From: Tenebrio molitor
Taxonomy: Eukaryota > Arthropoda > Insecta > Coleoptera > Tenebrionidae
Length of the DNA stretch: 64,000 bases
Direction: 5' to 3'
Assembly (NCBI RefSeq): GCF_963966145.1
Contig: NC_091048.1
Location: 24,924,001 to 24,988,000 of the forward strand
The notes beneath the pieces were generated by a model that saw only the letters and a list, made by a program, of their open reading frames with translations, did not search any database and was not told the DNA's origin. Of the stretch, positions 24,090 through 34,859 are shown one piece after another. Position 1 is the first letter of the stretch. Every line of letters starts with the position of its first letter. Made by a program: the position numbers and the translations under genes.

Positions 24090-25005
24090 CAGTGAGCGGC
24101 AAAAGTATGGAATAAATTCATTAAAAATTAAACAAAATTTTTTTAAAAAAAATCTTTGGCCAGGTCAATTTTAGTTTATAAAAATACATACTTTAATACA
24201 AAATAAAATTCCAAGCAGTCATTTGTTTTCGAGTTATGACGTCATCGATAGTTTTTTTAAATGGAAACCCCCTATTTTTTTCTTGATTCTGATAGCCCTC
24301 TTAATTGTCTAAACGCCAGTATAAAAATTTTGTTACCTTACATAAAGAAATTTTTGAGAAAAAAAATAATAAAGTTGGAAAAAATTAATTTTATAACGAA
24401 CAAAAACGAGTCAAAAACTGTGTTAGTAAGTACTTAAAATTATGGAATTCAATGTTCGAATTGCCATCCTCCAGCTTGTTGACAATAAGCAAGTTTATGA
24501 AGAAATTCCTCCTGTTTTAGTTTTATCTAGTTTTATCCACGCACCCAATCAAAATTAAAATTTCTATACGTTGTGTTTCTGATAAATGAGTCATTTTCGA
24601 AAACGTTTTGTAAAACAAATAACACATACGAATGAAATTGACAGTAACATTTGACTGTTTGATTTACCTACTTTATTTTTTGACTTGTTTTTGTTCGTTA
24701 TAAAATTTAATTTTTTCAACTTTATTATTAATTTTTCTCAAAAATTTCCTTATGTAAGATAACAAAATTTTTATACTGTCATTTAGACAATTAGAAGGGC
24801 TATCAGAATCAAGAAAAAAAATAGGGGGTTTCTATTTAAAAAAACTATCGATGACGTCATAACTCGAAAACAAATGACTGCTTGGAATTTTCTTTGGAAC
24901 TAAAATATGTATTTTTATAAACTAAAATTGACCTGTCCAAAGACTTTTTGGAAAAAATTTTGTTTAATTTTTAAGGAATTTATTCCATACTTTTGCCGCT
25001 CACTG
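24090..25005. mobile_element. 916-bp foldback Tc1-like element, 328-bp inverted arms
   Basis: Flanked by TA (24088-24089, 25006-25007). The ends are CAGTGAGCGGCAAAAGTATG and its inverse CATACTTTTGCCGCTCACTG. The inverted match continues to about 24417 on the left and 24678 on the right, giving two arms of equal length around a spacer of about 260 bp. Landmarks inverted in both arms include ATGACGTCAT next to CGATAG and the GATTCTGATAG word. The CAGTG terminus and TA duplication fit Tc1/mariner. The spacer shows only a short broken frame. Confidence 0.92.
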
Positions 25006-25179
25006 TATAATTTCGTAATATTCTTGTTAATGTCAAGAACTCTTCACTCGATTTTTGTCAAATTTGGCAGCTAAAATTTTTCATCAAATGATATGACTCG
25101 TGACACCGGAGCAGCACATTCAAATTGTCCTACGGACTCGTCGAATTTGCAGTTCGGTTTCACATACCACTTGATATTA

Positions 25180-25538
25180 TATCATGCCTTCAAATGAAAG
25201 CTGGGCAGAGTAGACGTTGAAAAAAGTGAACCATTTGGAACAGTGTAAAGTTTGAATTTCCCGCCGTTTGACACGAATGACATTTAAACGGCAGATAATT
25301 GAACATGTTTGTTTTTAGTAAAGGGTTTTCCTTGGAGAATAAGAATCCTTAGTTATTCTATTTTTAATGTAAAATAATGCAAAGAAAGAAAAAAAAACAG
25401 GAAGATTTTTTGTTTATAAATTTTAGGTTAGCTGTCAACATGCTCTAATTACAACTATCAATTTACACTTTAAAAAAGCAAAACAAGTGACGGTTTCCAA
25501 CGCCTTCTCCGCCCGGGATTTCACTTGAACACCCAATA
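25180..25538 (-). mobile_element. TATCG group MITE, family B copy 1
   Basis: About 359 bp, opposite in orientation to the copy at 51842-52188. Shared blocks include TTTGAATTTCCCGCCGTTTG, AACATGTTTGTTTT, TTTAGGTTAGCTGTCAACAT and CGGTTTCCAACGCCTTCTCC. The ends are TATCATGCCTTCAAATGAAA and TTTCACTTGAACACCCAATA. Both ends are more diverged than in copy 2. Non-coding. Confidence 0.8.
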
Positions 25539-26138
25539 TATATCTGTTTTTTTTTTGCCAGTTATTTTGATTTTAAATTTCACTACAGATCAATATCACC
25601 TTTCTTTATCCTAATTAATAAGCAATTATTTCGAATTAAATTAACTTTTGGTTAGGAACAAGACAATACACTGTTTTTCTTTTGGTTTTCCCCTTTTGTC
25701 CACTATTTCTCAAAACTATTTCATATTTACGTCACACACATTTAATAGCTGAGATAGGAAATAATAAAGTGGAAAACCAAAAGAAAACCACTGTAATTTA
25801 AAACTCGTCTCTTGCTTTTACAAAAACCATTGAAAATTTAAGAGAAAAAATTGGAAAACATTGGCTTCCTTCAAAGTTTTATATGAACGTGATCTTTTGG
25901 AAGATTTTACAGCAGGAATGGAAACAGACTGGAGTTGAAATAATTTAAAAACTTGCAGTAAGGATGCCAAAAGATTGTAAAACTGTCATCAATGCGAGCA
26001 AATTTAATCTAACTCTGAAGAATTTTTTGCATTCTTGTTCTCATTTTTATTTGTTTTTGTTCCCTTATTTTTATACATACTTTATTATATTTGTTTCAAC
26101 TCTAACCTCGACTCAAACCAAAAGTAAAAAAAAATTAT
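25539..26138. other. AT-rich intronic stretch
   Basis: AT-rich. An inverted echo of AACAAGACAATACACTG...TTTTCTTTTGGTTTTCC near 25658-25695 and GGAAAACCAAAAGAAAACCA at 25770-25790 suggests another small decayed inverted-repeat element, about 120 bp. Not firmly bounded. Confidence 0.35.
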
Positions 26139-26283
26139 GAGGCGTATTCTGTAACTGCTCCGCTAAATTTTAAACGGCGTTAAATTAAGTTGTCATGGCA
26201 ATGACCAATCGGGGCTTGAAATTTTAAATTTTAAAGGAGCGTTAAAATTTTAGCGCCCCTTTAAAAATTACAGAATACGCCCC
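26139..26283. mobile_element. 145-bp palindromic MITE (GCGTATTCTGTAA ends)
   Basis: Left GAGGCGTATTCTGTAACTGC and right TTACAGAATACGCCCC are inverted, and the arms continue inward (CGCTAAATTTTAAACG against CGTTAAAATTTTAGCG). Almost the whole element can fold. Short, non-coding, no duplication assigned. Confidence 0.8.
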
Positions 26284-27340
26284 TATTTCGACCAATTTTA
26301 ATATGAGATAGGTATTACGTACATAAAATTTTCTAGAGATGAATTGAAAAAATCTTACTTAAACTATTCAATGTCAATAAAAAATTTTCCATGAAAAATA
26401 GAAACGAAAAAAATTAATAAAAATGGAATCTCTTAAATAAAACTCTCAAAACAATATTTCAATCAATATAATACTTTATATGTTCAAGGAAAACTTGGAA
26501 AAACATCAATGGAAATTAAAATTCCAGATTCGACCTCCGAAAAACTTCGATTATCTTAAATCTCGCGCAATGAATAAATGGAACTTCAAAAAACAACAAA
26601 ACACGTTTTAAATTTTGAAGATACATATTGTAATGGATAATCGTACCAAAAATCTACAGAAATAGGAAATTTACAATTTTATTGGTGCAGTTAATAAATG
26701 ACTGAGATCAGTGAGAATATTTTAAGAGTCCATTTTTGGCTCCAAAAATTGTAGTCTAAGCTAATTTTTTTGACGCAAGTTGCTTTACCAAAATATCTAT
26801 CCCCTGGTGCAAAAAAAATATAGTTAACACAATACACTCTGTAGCTGAACGTGACAAGAGCCCAAGAAAAATGAAAAACATGTTTCAATTAGATGAATAA
26901 ATTGATTAATATTCTGCAGTGAAATTGAACAGTCGAATAATAAAGAAGAAGAGGAAATATTCGCTGTTTGAAAATATCACATTACTCTTAAGAAAAGATA
27001 TGATTATCTTGTGAGCTGACTGAATTATTTTACATGTCCAAGTAATAATTGCAAAATGGTTTTTACTTGTACCATTTGGAAAACTCATAAATGATGCAGC
27101 AAAAGGTTAAACATTTAAGAGCGACTTGTGATGAAGCTTTCGAAAGAAAAAAACGTCGAAAAAAAAAATTATTTAGAATCCCAGGAGAGACTCGTTCTGT
27201 AATAATTAACGAAGTGTTATAATCTGAATCGTTAGCCTGGATGATGAAACGAGAAGGAATTAAAAGAATAAACAGTTGATACGAATAAGACAATCAATTT
27301 AGTCGGCTTAATGCTTCCAGGACATTATTATTAAATCGGA
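26284..27340. other. AT-rich intronic stretch
   Basis: AT-rich, with short overlapping minus-strand frames that match nothing. No feature supported. Confidence 0.4.
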
Positions 27341-28558
27341 TCAAGTAGTTCCATTTCCCGGAAACTAAATAGTAAAACGAAATCGTTTTTTTTTTCGTCG
27401 TCCGTCGTGTGTAAAGTTTCAGTTGCGGCGTGTAGGAATTACATCGTACAACACCTGTAGCAAAAGATAAATGAATGCATCCGATGGTCTATTTGGTCGA
27501 TTTGTAACGAACGGCATAGTGCGGAGGATGAAGCGTTCCGGTTCTAAAATTTCGCCTAAAACCCGGAGCAAGCACTAATTCCTCACGACTCCGGCAGCTG
27601 TCGCCGCACGTTGTGTAACTTCAAAAGCTTAAACTATCAACTTAAATAAAACTCCGTCGAAATGCATCACGTGATGAAACGTTGAAGCTTTTCTCCTTGC
27701 AAATTGTAATTTCATTCACTACCCGCCCACTTCTCCTCGTCGCTTCTCTCTGTTAATTCGTTATTAATATTCCACACTCTGCTTAACGGATTTCAGACTT
27801 TCAGATTATAATTAATTCTTGTTTTCAGCCTGCAGATGTAATTTTCCGTGCCATTTGGGAGGACGGGGCGACGGGGCGGCGGCGACGGGGAGGGATAAGC
27901 GATCTCTCCGCCGAGATTTCCACAATAAATTATTAAAAGCATACACAACTTTTCCGAAACGGTCCGATACGATTTCCTCCTCTTCGCCCCAAGAAAATGC
28001 CGGAGGGGTGTTGGCCGGACGAACGATCTCGCTCCGATGGCAGGTTATCGTGCGGTTCAAGAGCAATTAGTAACCGCGCCTGTCACTGTCTACTGTCAGA
28101 CCAGACAGCTTCTCAAAAACTTTCCTGCAATCGTGAAATGGAAACGTTCTACTTTATGATTTTCCCGCTTCATTAACCCGCACTCGGGATGTATTTAGCT
28201 TGCCGGGCGCAAATCCCAAACAAGACCTTAATGGGGGGAACACACAAAAGACAAAAATGACGCCAAAAAAAAAATCGACATGCCAAAACCATGCAAAAGA
28301 AATGATGACCGTCGAAATGTGATCGGTCTGTTTGGAGGGGTAGTTTGTGGCATAAATGCGAGAGTGCAAAATGGAACACCAACGTCTGACGAGGACGTCA
28401 TTCGTCAGATCGTTGCCCACACACCTATCTCTTTCTCGTGAACGATTAGTTTATGCCAAGCCGATGATTGGATGTAAAAGAGTTTCGAATGTCGGATGGA
28501 TGACGTCCTCTAAGGACACTTAAGTAGACACTACAGATAAATTAGGTAAATAAAAGCT
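27341..28558. other. GC-richer unique island 7, downstream of RRM1 exon
   Basis: Unique sequence with GGGGCGACGGGGCGGCGGCG at 27866-27885. It lies just downstream (minus strand) of the RRM1 exon. Opposed frames at 27812-28070 overlap completely. Possible splicing or enhancer sequence, but no motif is strong enough to call. Confidence 0.4.
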
Positions 28559-28565
28559 ACCCTAC

Positions 28566-28650
28566 CTTTTTGCCATCTAGTTCGTGAGTGCCTTGGGCTA
28601 AAACCTTATCTACGCTAGCCGGGTCGGTGAAGGTGATAAATCCAAAGCCC
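28566..28650 (-). CDS. Rbp6: Rbp6-like Musashi-family protein, RRM1 C-terminal-half exon (85 bp)
   Basis: Read on the minus strand, the exon starts with one base completing an arginine codon and then encodes GFGFITFTDPASVDKVLAQG followed by THELDGKK. GFGFITF is the RNP1 core of an RRM, which lies on beta strand 3 and contacts RNA through its aromatic side chains. The remainder supplies helix 2 and strand 4. The acceptor is TTGTCTTATAG (28651-28661) and the donor is GTAGGGT (28559-28565). Exon length, 1 + 84 bp, leaves phase 0, matching the linker exon at 8478-8519. The preceding exon should end MKDPTTRRS plus two bases of R, but it is not in the window up to 64000. The sequence fits Rbp6 within the Musashi family; other hnRNP-type RRMs lack the THELDGKK-IDPKVAF combination. 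Confidence 0.93.
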
Positions 28651-28830
28651 CTATAAGACAACATAAGATAACATTACTAGAGTAGTAGAGTAACACAGAA
28701 AGAGAGATAAGAGATAGCTACGTGGGGCACTACGCGTCAAAGAGATCAACTACAGACTCTGTCGTTGTGTGTTCATTCAGTTTTTCAGATTTTTTGGTAA
28801 TTACAGCACGACACCAAGCCAGAAACGTAC

Positions 28831-28893
28831 CTGGGGGTGAACAATCTGGTGACGCTGTCGACGCCGAAGACGGCAGACCCGTCGCAATTTGTG
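28831..28893 (-). CDS. Candidate optional 63-bp exon inserted before RNP1
   Basis: On the minus strand ATTCTCTTTCAG precedes 28893 and GTACGTTT follows 28831, giving a 63-bp segment. Its length is a multiple of three. Entered in the phase demanded by the next exon, it reads TNCDGSAVFGVDSVTRLFTP and then completes the arginine codon before GFGFITF, with no stop. Inclusion would add 21 residues to the loop between beta strands 2 and 3 of RRM1. Against it, all three frames are open across 63 bp, the sequence is GC-rich, and I know of no such insert in the family. It may be a chance pair of splice-like sites. Confidence 0.3.
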
Positions 28894-29275
28894 CTGAAAG
28901 AGAATCACTCACTTCAAACCCCCTCTTATCAGTATCGTGCAGTTCTACCTCTATAGAAGCCACTAGTCTAAGATCGCGGCGTTGCGGAACTAAGCGGATG
29001 GGATATGCTGAATGGATGAAAGGGCTGGACCAGACGGAGACGCTTCGTTTTAATTTTTTTTTACACGGACACAGAGATAAGCACCTGCAATGACTTCACA
29101 CCACCAAGACCCAGGACCGCAAAAGTGACGTCGTCGCGCGAGCGTTCGATTTAGCGCGGCGCGGCGTCTGCAGCCAGTTCGGCTCGCAATTAATTATTAT
29201 CGGGTGAACTTTGCCGGATTTCAGCCCTTCTAATAACACTGCAAAACATCTCGAAACTTCAGGGCCCCAATCGAT
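28894..29275. other. GC-richer stretch upstream of RRM1 exon
   Basis: Unique, CpG-rich sequence (GTCGTCGCGCGAGCG at 29129-29143) between the candidate exon and the first copy of the 0.9-kb repeat. The plus-strand 123-codon frame at 28722-29093 runs across it and the candidate exon and has no exon-like ends or known homology. Confidence 0.4.
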
Positions 29276-29279
29276 ATTT

Positions 29280-30195
29280 GTAATTAATATTCAAATTAAT
29301 ATAAGTTGCAGTCAAGACACCACAATTATTAAGATAACTCAACTCCTAGTTGCTGTTTCCCGCACAATAATTGCGTTTACGTTCGAGTTGCGCCAATTAA
29401 AACGTTATCGCACGCCAGACTCGAAGATTTTTGTGCCTTTTTGGAAAAATTTACAAAGAATTGTCTTTGCAAAAAGGCTCTTTTTTGGAAATTTTTTTCA
29501 ACTCAATTATTTTTCGAGTTATGGTTATAAACATCCAAAGATACCTTCAATTTGTCCCGACAGATTCTTCTTTGATTCTTTATAACTCGAAAAATAATTG
29601 AGATGACAAAAAATTCATAACCAATTTCTCAACAACTCATACTCATACTTTTTCCTAAGATATATTTCATTGTTTCAATTCGAACCCTAAAACTTCTCCA
29701 ATTTTTAATCCATCGCAATTCTACAAGCATTATCGTAAAAAGCAATCGATTTATATGCGGAACTAGACACATCGTTGCAGATTAATTAATAAATGCAGCA
29801 CCAGAGGGAATTTAACAGGCGCCGTGACCAAAGGTGAGTTTCCACCTGGTTTCGCAAACAGACCAACATATTAACGTCCATATCTCAGAAATTATTCCTC
29901 GCACATAAATTTTTATAGAAGAGATTTTGTTCACTATTTAGTAAGCTACACGATTGGTCAACAATTTTTACCGTAGGGAGAATTCTAAATGTGATATTCC
30001 AAAAAATACTCTTTCTTGGACCTTCTCACCTGCATAAAGTCACACGCGCAGGTGGGTTTTAAGTGTCCAAAATTGGCATGTTTATGTATATTTTTAAGTT
30101 TACTTTCTGCCCCTAATAGAGCACCACAATTAGATATACTTACAGTGTATCTCAAAAATCGCAAATTTCGAATTCAGAGCGTGGTAGGGAAGGAG
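29280..30195 (+). repeat. 0.9-kb dispersed/tandem repeat, unit 1
   Basis: The most complete unit. Landmarks shared with other units, in order, are GTTTCCCGCACAATAATTGC, TTACGTTCGAGTTGCGCCAA, GATTCTTTATAACTCG, the CATCGTTG...TTAATTAATAAATGCAGC block, ATATCTCAGAAATTATT, AATTTTTATAGAAGAGATTT, TTTTTACCGTAGGGAG and finally a CACCTG...CAGGTG hairpin (30030-30056). No long coding frame is credible. Units are diverged, so the array is old. It may derive from a transposon I cannot name. Confidence 0.8.
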
Positions 30196-30399
30196 CCAGT
30201 TGAGCTCTTCCTGAAGAAGATATAAGCACTTTAATTTTGTTCAATACATAGCAGCCTTCATATCCACAGTGACAAATTACTATTCTAGCTACGTTGCCGT
30301 TCCATTTTTAAGAAAAATTACAAAAAATTAAGATTTTTTTACTCCAAAGAAAAGCTATTCTTCAAAAAATTGTTTTACGTTATTATTTTCCACAATCAT

Positions 30400-30618
30400 C
30401 TACTCCATAAATAACAATAAACACTTTATTATTGTATTGACGTTTAAGTTGCACCAATTAAAACGTTATATCAAAGCCGACTTTTTTGCGTTTTTGAAAG
30501 TACGTATTATAAAATTTCATAGAGGAACTGATGTTGCTAAAAGAATCCTTTTTTCAAAAATTTATGAACCCCAAAAAGAGATTCATCTTTGATTCTTTAT
30601 AACGCGAAAACCAATTGT
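30400..30618 (+). repeat. 0.9-kb repeat, unit 2 left part
   Basis: Matches the left half of unit 1: GACGTTTAAGTTGCACCAAT, TAAAACGTTAT, and ATCTTTGATTCTTTATAACG. The match stops near 30618, where the non-LTR fragment begins, and resumes near 31440. Confidence 0.75.
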
Positions 30619-31420
30619 GGCACAGTGGGATGTACATATTTGGGGAATAGGGGAGAGAAAGTGGGGAGGTGATTTCAGGAGGAGAATGATGATGTTTGAG
30701 CGTATGATACAGATTATATTGATGTAAGGGGCAGAGATCTGGGGATGGAAGGAACAAGAAGAGGTAGAGAAAGTACAAGAAAAATATTTGAGAAGGGTGC
30801 TAGGAGTGGACAGGGAAACTCCAGGGAATAGACTGAGAGTGAAAGCGGCGAAAGAGCAAAGACAAAATGGATGGAACAAAAGAGTGCAAGACACTAACGG
30901 AATGTTGGAGAGAAAAGAAAAAGAACACGGAGAAAGAGATAGAGAAATCCTACCGGAGGAACGGATATGCCAGAGAAGAAGTGGAAAGATTGAAGGCAAA
31001 AGGAAGATGGGTGAATGTAGAGCTGAGTGAAAGGGACAAAGACCCAGATAAGCAAGACAGAAGGGAGAGAATCAAAGAATCCAGATACAACAGGAAGTAT
31101 GAGAGGTATACGACAGAGGAAATTCCGTAGTACCTGGGAAGAGAGAGTGCACAAGAAAGAAAAGTGATGGCGAGATGTAGATGTGGGAATGAAGAAAGAG
31201 AAAAAACAGACATTGGATAGAAGAAGAGGAAAGAAGGTGCAGAATGTGCTACGAGTGTGAAAAAAGATAGACAATTGAACACATGTGGAATGGGTGTAGA
31301 GAAATGAGAGAAAGGGAGAGAAAGGAACGGGGAGAAATACTGAATGACAGAAGGGAGATAGGATGGATGAAAGAGATATGGAAGAGGAGGGATAGAAAGA
31401 AAAGTGTTTTTTTTTTGGAA
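30619..31420 (+). mobile_element. Decayed non-LTR retrotransposon, RT C-terminal region
   Basis: A strongly purine-rich plus strand encodes, through several frameshifts and stops, the end of a LINE-type polyprotein. Recognisable pieces are FERMIQIILM then GAEIWGW, KEQEEVEKVQEKYLRRVLGV followed by DRETPGNRLR, YARE, KGRWVNVELSERDKD, and RCRMCY with a following TIEHMWNGC-like zinc-knuckle segment near 31240-31300. The insertion sits inside repeat unit 2 and about 140 bp of that unit is missing at the junction. The 5' part of the element, including the catalytic YADD region, is absent. The opposing minus-strand frames of 110-185 codons are shadows of this biased sequence. Confidence 0.82.
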
Positions 31421-31439
31421 CTGTTATTTTCCCGTAGGA

Positions 31440-31840
31440 CAAATAAGGCATTATTATATTTCATGACTACTCGATTTACATTCGAAATGATACATATCGT
31501 TGGAAATTAATTAGAAAACCCAACAGTGGTGCGAATTTAATTGACGCCATCACGAAAGGAGAGTTTACGTCTGGCGACGTCTGCAGACCAACACATTAAC
31601 GACAGTATCTCCAAAACTATTGGTCATACAGAAATTTTTATAGAAGAGATTGTGTTTAAAATTTAGTAGACTACAAAATTGGTCTGAACAATTTTTACCG
31701 TAGAGACAATTCTAAATGGGAAATGTGAAAAATATTCTTACACCTTCTCACCTGTGTAGAGTCACCAGTGCAGGTGGGATAGGTTCCCAAAATTAACCGT
31801 TTATGGGTCCATTTAAATCTACTCTAAAAAATAGTAGTAA
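31440..31840 (+). repeat. 0.9-kb repeat, unit 2 right part
   Basis: Continues unit 2 after the retrotransposon: ACATATCGTTGGAAATTAAT, AATTTTTATAGAAGAGATTG, CAATTTTTACCGTAGAGACA, and the hairpin CTCACCTGTGTAGAGTCACC...GTGCAGGTGGG at 31747-31779. The hairpin stem is kept while its loop differs from unit 1. Confidence 0.8.
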
Positions 31841-31894
31841 GTATCAAAAATCTGAATTTTTCAAAAAAAAAAGATTCCCCTGACCTGACCAAAT

Positions 31895-32075
31895 ATGAAT
31901 ACACAATTAATATTTTAATTGATATGAATCGCAGTCGGGACAGCACAATTATTAAGATAGCTAAACTCCTTGTTGGTGTTTCCCGCAAAATAATTGTGTT
32001 TACGTTCGAGTTGCGCCAATTAGACCGTTATCGCACCCCCGACTCCGGGATTTTTTCGCGTTTTTACCGACGACT
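31895..32075 (+). repeat. 0.9-kb repeat, unit 3 (left part only)
   Basis: Starts like unit 1 (GTCGGGACAGCACAATTATT, AAGATAGCTAAACTCC) and continues through GTTTACGTTCGAGTTGCGCC and GTTATCGCACCCCCGACTCC. It breaks off into unique GC-richer sequence at about 32075. Confidence 0.78.
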
Positions 32076-32079
32076 CGAC

Positions 32080-33390
32080 AAGGATTAGCATATCGTGCAG
32101 AAAGGTGTCAGCAGGAGTTAGGCCCCGGATAACGAACCTTTTATTTATTTAAGCCGGCGAAAAAAAAATTGCCGCCCCTTCGGCAATAATTCCACGGGAG
32201 AAAAGTCTTGCGTCATTTTTTTTTCGCCAAACTCCACCACAATAAACTTTCGTATCTGGCGAGCGTAGCGCAAAACGCATATAAAGATAAAATTCAGTAT
32301 CATTTGACAGTGTTATAAATCCGGATTAGGAGATAGAAACACTCTAATCTCCCACAATGGTCAAATTCAGAGACAAATAGTCATTTTTGCTTCACTGAGC
32401 CGAACTCGACATTTGTATTTATGACATCTGGTGTGGAAAGCAAACACATTTAACATCCCTGCTGTTGACGCTGATCCTTAAACTTGTACATTGTCCTGCA
32501 AGTGTCCTGTTACATTGCTGATATCTGCACTCTTCCGTCCTAAATATACAGGAGGATCCGGGGCGATATTTCAGCCGCCCCACCCCGACGGGGACAGGTA
32601 CCATTATTTTTTCCTGGCCCCGAACGCTCTTTAAACTTATACGTTTTATTAAAGCATGAAAGGCGGCTTTTCAATTGACCCGCTCCGTATGCAAACAAAA
32701 TTGTTAAACATGGAACGAAAAATATAATTTAATTTTTTTCGCGAGGGGAAAATGCCTTCATGTGTGATGTTTGAACTGATCGCGTTACAACTTGTTTCCA
32801 CCATCCGTACTACTGGAATTAAATTTTATTCGAGACTCGATACGTGTGAAAATTGCTAAACACTGACCGTCTGCGGACAAACATCTACAAATTTCAATTA
32901 TTTCACTATACGCCGCCCCCATTTGCGGACCTTGTCCCAACTTTCATTATTAGCCGCCAAAATGGCCCCGTGAATTAATCAAAACGTGTTGGGAACAACC
33001 AAGCCGAATAACTAATAACTTAATAAAAGAGAACCGCACACGTCGCTCGATTTATCCCGAACTCCCCTCGAATCAACGACACAATTACTAATCGGGACTT
33101 ACTGATTCTGGATTTGTCTAAACTTCGACTGGCCGTCCGCATCCAGCAGTTCATTAAATTCACCGTTACAGCAATTTTTCGATAGAAAAAAAGGAAAAAA
33201 ACCGCCTGGAAACACCTCGAAGCAACACTTTTCAAAAAAACTTGACGTTAAACTAACACATAAAACCTAAGCAACGCTAAAATCCCCAAAATTATTGAGA
33301 GCCGAAACTGTTGGCAACCTCACTTCCTAGATCTTTGCAAGGCCGTCTCGCCAAAAGTTTTTAGCCCCGTCACTAGTCAAGTCAGAGTAT
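32080..33390. other. GC-richer unique island 8
   Basis: Unique sequence with mixed GC blocks (CAGCCGCCCCACCCCGACGG at 32572-32591) and A/T cores. No exon or repeat supported. Confidence 0.4.
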
Positions 33391-33399
33391 TTTTGACGA

Positions 33400-33760
33400 T
33401 AACACATTTAAAATTGATTCTACGGTAAAAATTGCGCAGAACAATTTTGCGAGGTACTAAATGTTGAACAAAATCTTTTCTATAAGAATTTTTGTACGAC
33501 GAATAGTTTCCGAGATGTGGCCGTTAATATGTTGAGCTGTTCATGACGCCAAATGTGAACTGGTCTACACTTTTTGACTATTATTTTTAAGAAACCACTA
33601 TTTGAGATAAAAAAATTCGTCAAAGAATCCGTAGGCTCTGACACGTTGTTAATAAGTTTCTTTGAATTTTTTTCTATATCATTATTTTCCGAGCTACAAA
33701 GTAAAAAAGATGAATCCGTTGGGGCAAATAAAAAGCAAAGGTTTAAATAAAAAAATTAGG
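33400..33760 (-). repeat. 0.9-kb repeat, inverted partial unit
   Basis: Reverse-oriented relative to units 1-3. On the plus strand it reads AAAATCTTTTCTATAAGAAT, GTTTCCGAGATGTGGCCGTT, AATATGTTG, then an AAAGATGAATCCGTTGGGGC segment, all inverted landmarks of unit 1. Diverged and incomplete. Confidence 0.65.
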
Positions 33761-34003
33761 AGAAAATTGTGTAAGATAATTCACAACATCCCACTCATAA
33801 CAAGTAGTCTTCAACAAAGAGTCATATAACGAAAGCATCTTTGAATTTTCCAAAATGGATTCTCTTAGCAAAATAAAGTCTCTATACAGATTCTTCATCA
33901 ATAATTTCTTAACAGTTAGAATGAAAAAGTTTAAAAACTATAATTTCACAAATTCTCTAGAAGAAAACGTCTCTATCAATGATCTTCTGGAAGAATCGCC
34001 ACG

Positions 34004-34498
34004 ACTATAGTCGGCGCTGCGTCTCAATGGAGTAGAGGTGTTGTAATCGCTCATGGGCTGTGACCTTGGAAATATCCGCGCCCAGGCGGACCGATAAATC
34101 AGTGAAAAATCTGTAAATGAAAACGTCGACTAAATAGACACGAGAGAGACGAAACTAACGTAACGAATGACAATGTTTTCCGGTCGGTTTGTAGAGCCTT
34201 GAGGCTGCTATTCATCTTTTGCGCAGGTATGACTCACAGCCCATGAGAAAATCCAAGACCTCTAATAAACTGGCATGATCTTCACGTGATTTTCGGGGAT
34301 GGTTTCCTATTGGTTAAATGGCGCGTGTTAAGAAGTATGGTGCAGCTCAATGCACGCAGCCGAAAATCTCACCCATTCTTAAAGTAGTAAGATCTAAATT
34401 TCCCGCACAAAATTTGGCTAGGCAGTATAAATCAGGCTTTTCATGACGTCGCAAGGAACTGTCACGTGAACATCTTGTGACTACTCCACTAGTTCACG
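34004..34498 (+). mobile_element. CTATAG-family MITE copy b, interrupted
   Basis: Starts CTATAGTCGGCGCTGCG and ends in a degraded ACTCCACTAGTTCACG. Its body holds CCTATTGGTTAAATGGCGCG, CAGCTCAATGCACGCAGCCG, CCCGCACAAAATTTGGC, GCAGTATAAATCAGGCTTTT and CATGACGTCGC, all shared with copies c and d. A 228-bp GAGGTC-family element plus a duplicated TA interrupts it at 34035-34262. Confidence 0.88.
34035..34262. mobile_element. 228-bp GAGGTC-family MITE, nested
   Basis: Inverted ends: GAGGTGTTGTAATCGCTCAT then GGGCTGTGA on the left, and TCACAGCCCATGAGAAAATC then CAAGACCTC on the right. Flanked by a TA duplication (34033-34034, 34263-34264). Removing it restores GAG-TA-ATAAACTGG, the uninterrupted sequence in copy c at 41998-42011. 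A copy of identical length lies at 58566-58793. TA duplication suggests Tc1/mariner-type mobilisation. Confidence 0.93.
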
Positions 34499-34859
34499 TT
34501 AATAATTTTATTTCTTTATTATATTTTTATTTATTATTTGTATAGGTACTAATTCTTACTCTTTTCTCTCAAATCTGAAATATTAATTGACTTTTTAAGA
34601 CTGAACCTGCATTCTTTAGTTTAGTTTCAAAAGCACAAATATTTTTTTATTTATCATTTCATTTCAAACATCTTTGCTATCAATGCATTGTGCATTAAAG
34701 TACATATTAGGTATATTTATTTTCATTTATTGTTTTAGTTTTTCAACACCAAAATCATCTTGCTGAGGCTGAATCGAAATTCAGCCATTTCTTAAAAAAA
34801 AAAAATATTTCTTCTGGAAAATAGGATATTATAAAATATAAATATATTATACAATAAAT

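Larger units (their letters stand above)
8520..28565 (-). other. Rbp6: Rbp6-like gene, intron between RRM1 and linker exons
   Basis: This is a 20,046-bp intron on the minus strand. Its donor is GTAGGGT (reverse complement of 28559-28565) and its acceptor is TTTCTTTGCAG just before 8519. It contains five unique GC-richer islands alternating with AT-rich, transposon-bearing stretches. I found no further exon between the two recognised ones, and their phases join without one. Confidence 0.9.

Noticed and set aside
28722..29093. 123-codon plus-strand frame beside the RRM1 exon
   Set aside because: Antisense to the Rbp6 exon region, with no recognisable protein features; the minus-strand reading has splice-like sites and the plus-strand one does not.
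30583..31451. Minus-strand frames of 110-185 codons rich in Ser, Leu, Phe and Pro
   Set aside because: They are the antisense of a purine-rich LINE fragment; the low-complexity composition comes from the GA-rich plus strand.
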